Source: JALVDI01 sp039186435
Lineage (GTDB): Bacteria > Myxococcota_A > Polyangia > Polyangiales > Houyiibacteriaceae
Assembly (NCBI GenBank): GCA_039186435.1
Contig: JBCDAA010000054.1
Span: 1 to 30,292 of the forward strand
DNA: 30,292 nt
Reading direction: 5' to 3'
The notes under the pieces are model-generated. The model did no database searches. It was given only the letters and a program-made list of their open reading frames with translations, and was not told the origin of the DNA. How positions within the stretch are numbered: position 1 is the stretch's first letter; each line of letters starts with the position of its first letter. The translations under genes and the position numbers were made by a program. Positions 30,289 to 30,292 of the stretch are shown here, piece after piece.

Positions 30289-30292
30289 AGAC

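Overview
This is GC-rich chromosomal DNA, most likely from a Myxococcota (Polyangia-type) bacterium. The pointers are several predicted lipoproteins with Asp/Ser/Thr/Gly-rich linkers after the lipid-anchor cysteine, Cys-rich repeat proteins, a Hanks-type Ser/Thr kinase with extracytoplasmic domains, zinc-ribbon/TM proteins, and dense packing with ATGA or GTGA stop/start overlaps. The lineage is an inference; no rRNA or other decisive marker is present.

Layout. Positions 1-1560 hold an unrecognised minus-strand gene bracketed by copies of a hairpin-rich repeat: two tandem copies at 1-232 and a shortened copy at 1491-1560. Positions 1566-9180 are a surface-protein neighbourhood: a Cys-rich lipoprotein, a probable beta-propeller protein, a helical (possibly winged-helix) protein, a beta-helix lipoprotein and a ZU5-containing lipoprotein. 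Short GGTGAC/GTCAC palindromes and a 14-bp triplication lie between some of them. A DUF4126-type membrane protein (9185-10756, minus) follows.

The pair dapA-dapB (10824-12475) makes tetrahydrodipicolinate for lysine and peptidoglycan. It is followed by a tight three-gene set at 12519-17760: a zinc-ribbon/TM protein with five T-M-[ML]-G motifs and an Arg9 tail, a zinc-ribbon Ser/Thr kinase with two PPC-like external domains, and an exported PQQ-like beta-propeller. This is the best candidate in the window for an undescribed signalling unit. The codons for the Arg9 tail also supply the Shine-Dalgarno of the kinase gene.

Convergent to it lie queA-tgt (queuosine tRNA modification, minus strand). 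Then come two tandem paralogous small membrane proteins and a zinc-dependent dehydrogenase, and purH-purD (purine synthesis). After a G-run tandem repeat there is a small outer-membrane-type protein (minus) with a clear intrinsic terminator, and an NAD(P)-binding oxidoreductase divergent from a LysR regulator across an AT-rich operator-like gap. The window ends with a DUF4856 lipoprotein overlapping an imelysin-family lipoprotein, a pairing typical of iron-related loci.

No tRNA, rRNA, CRISPR array, transposase or phage gene was seen. There is no gene-free stretch longer than about 300 bases.
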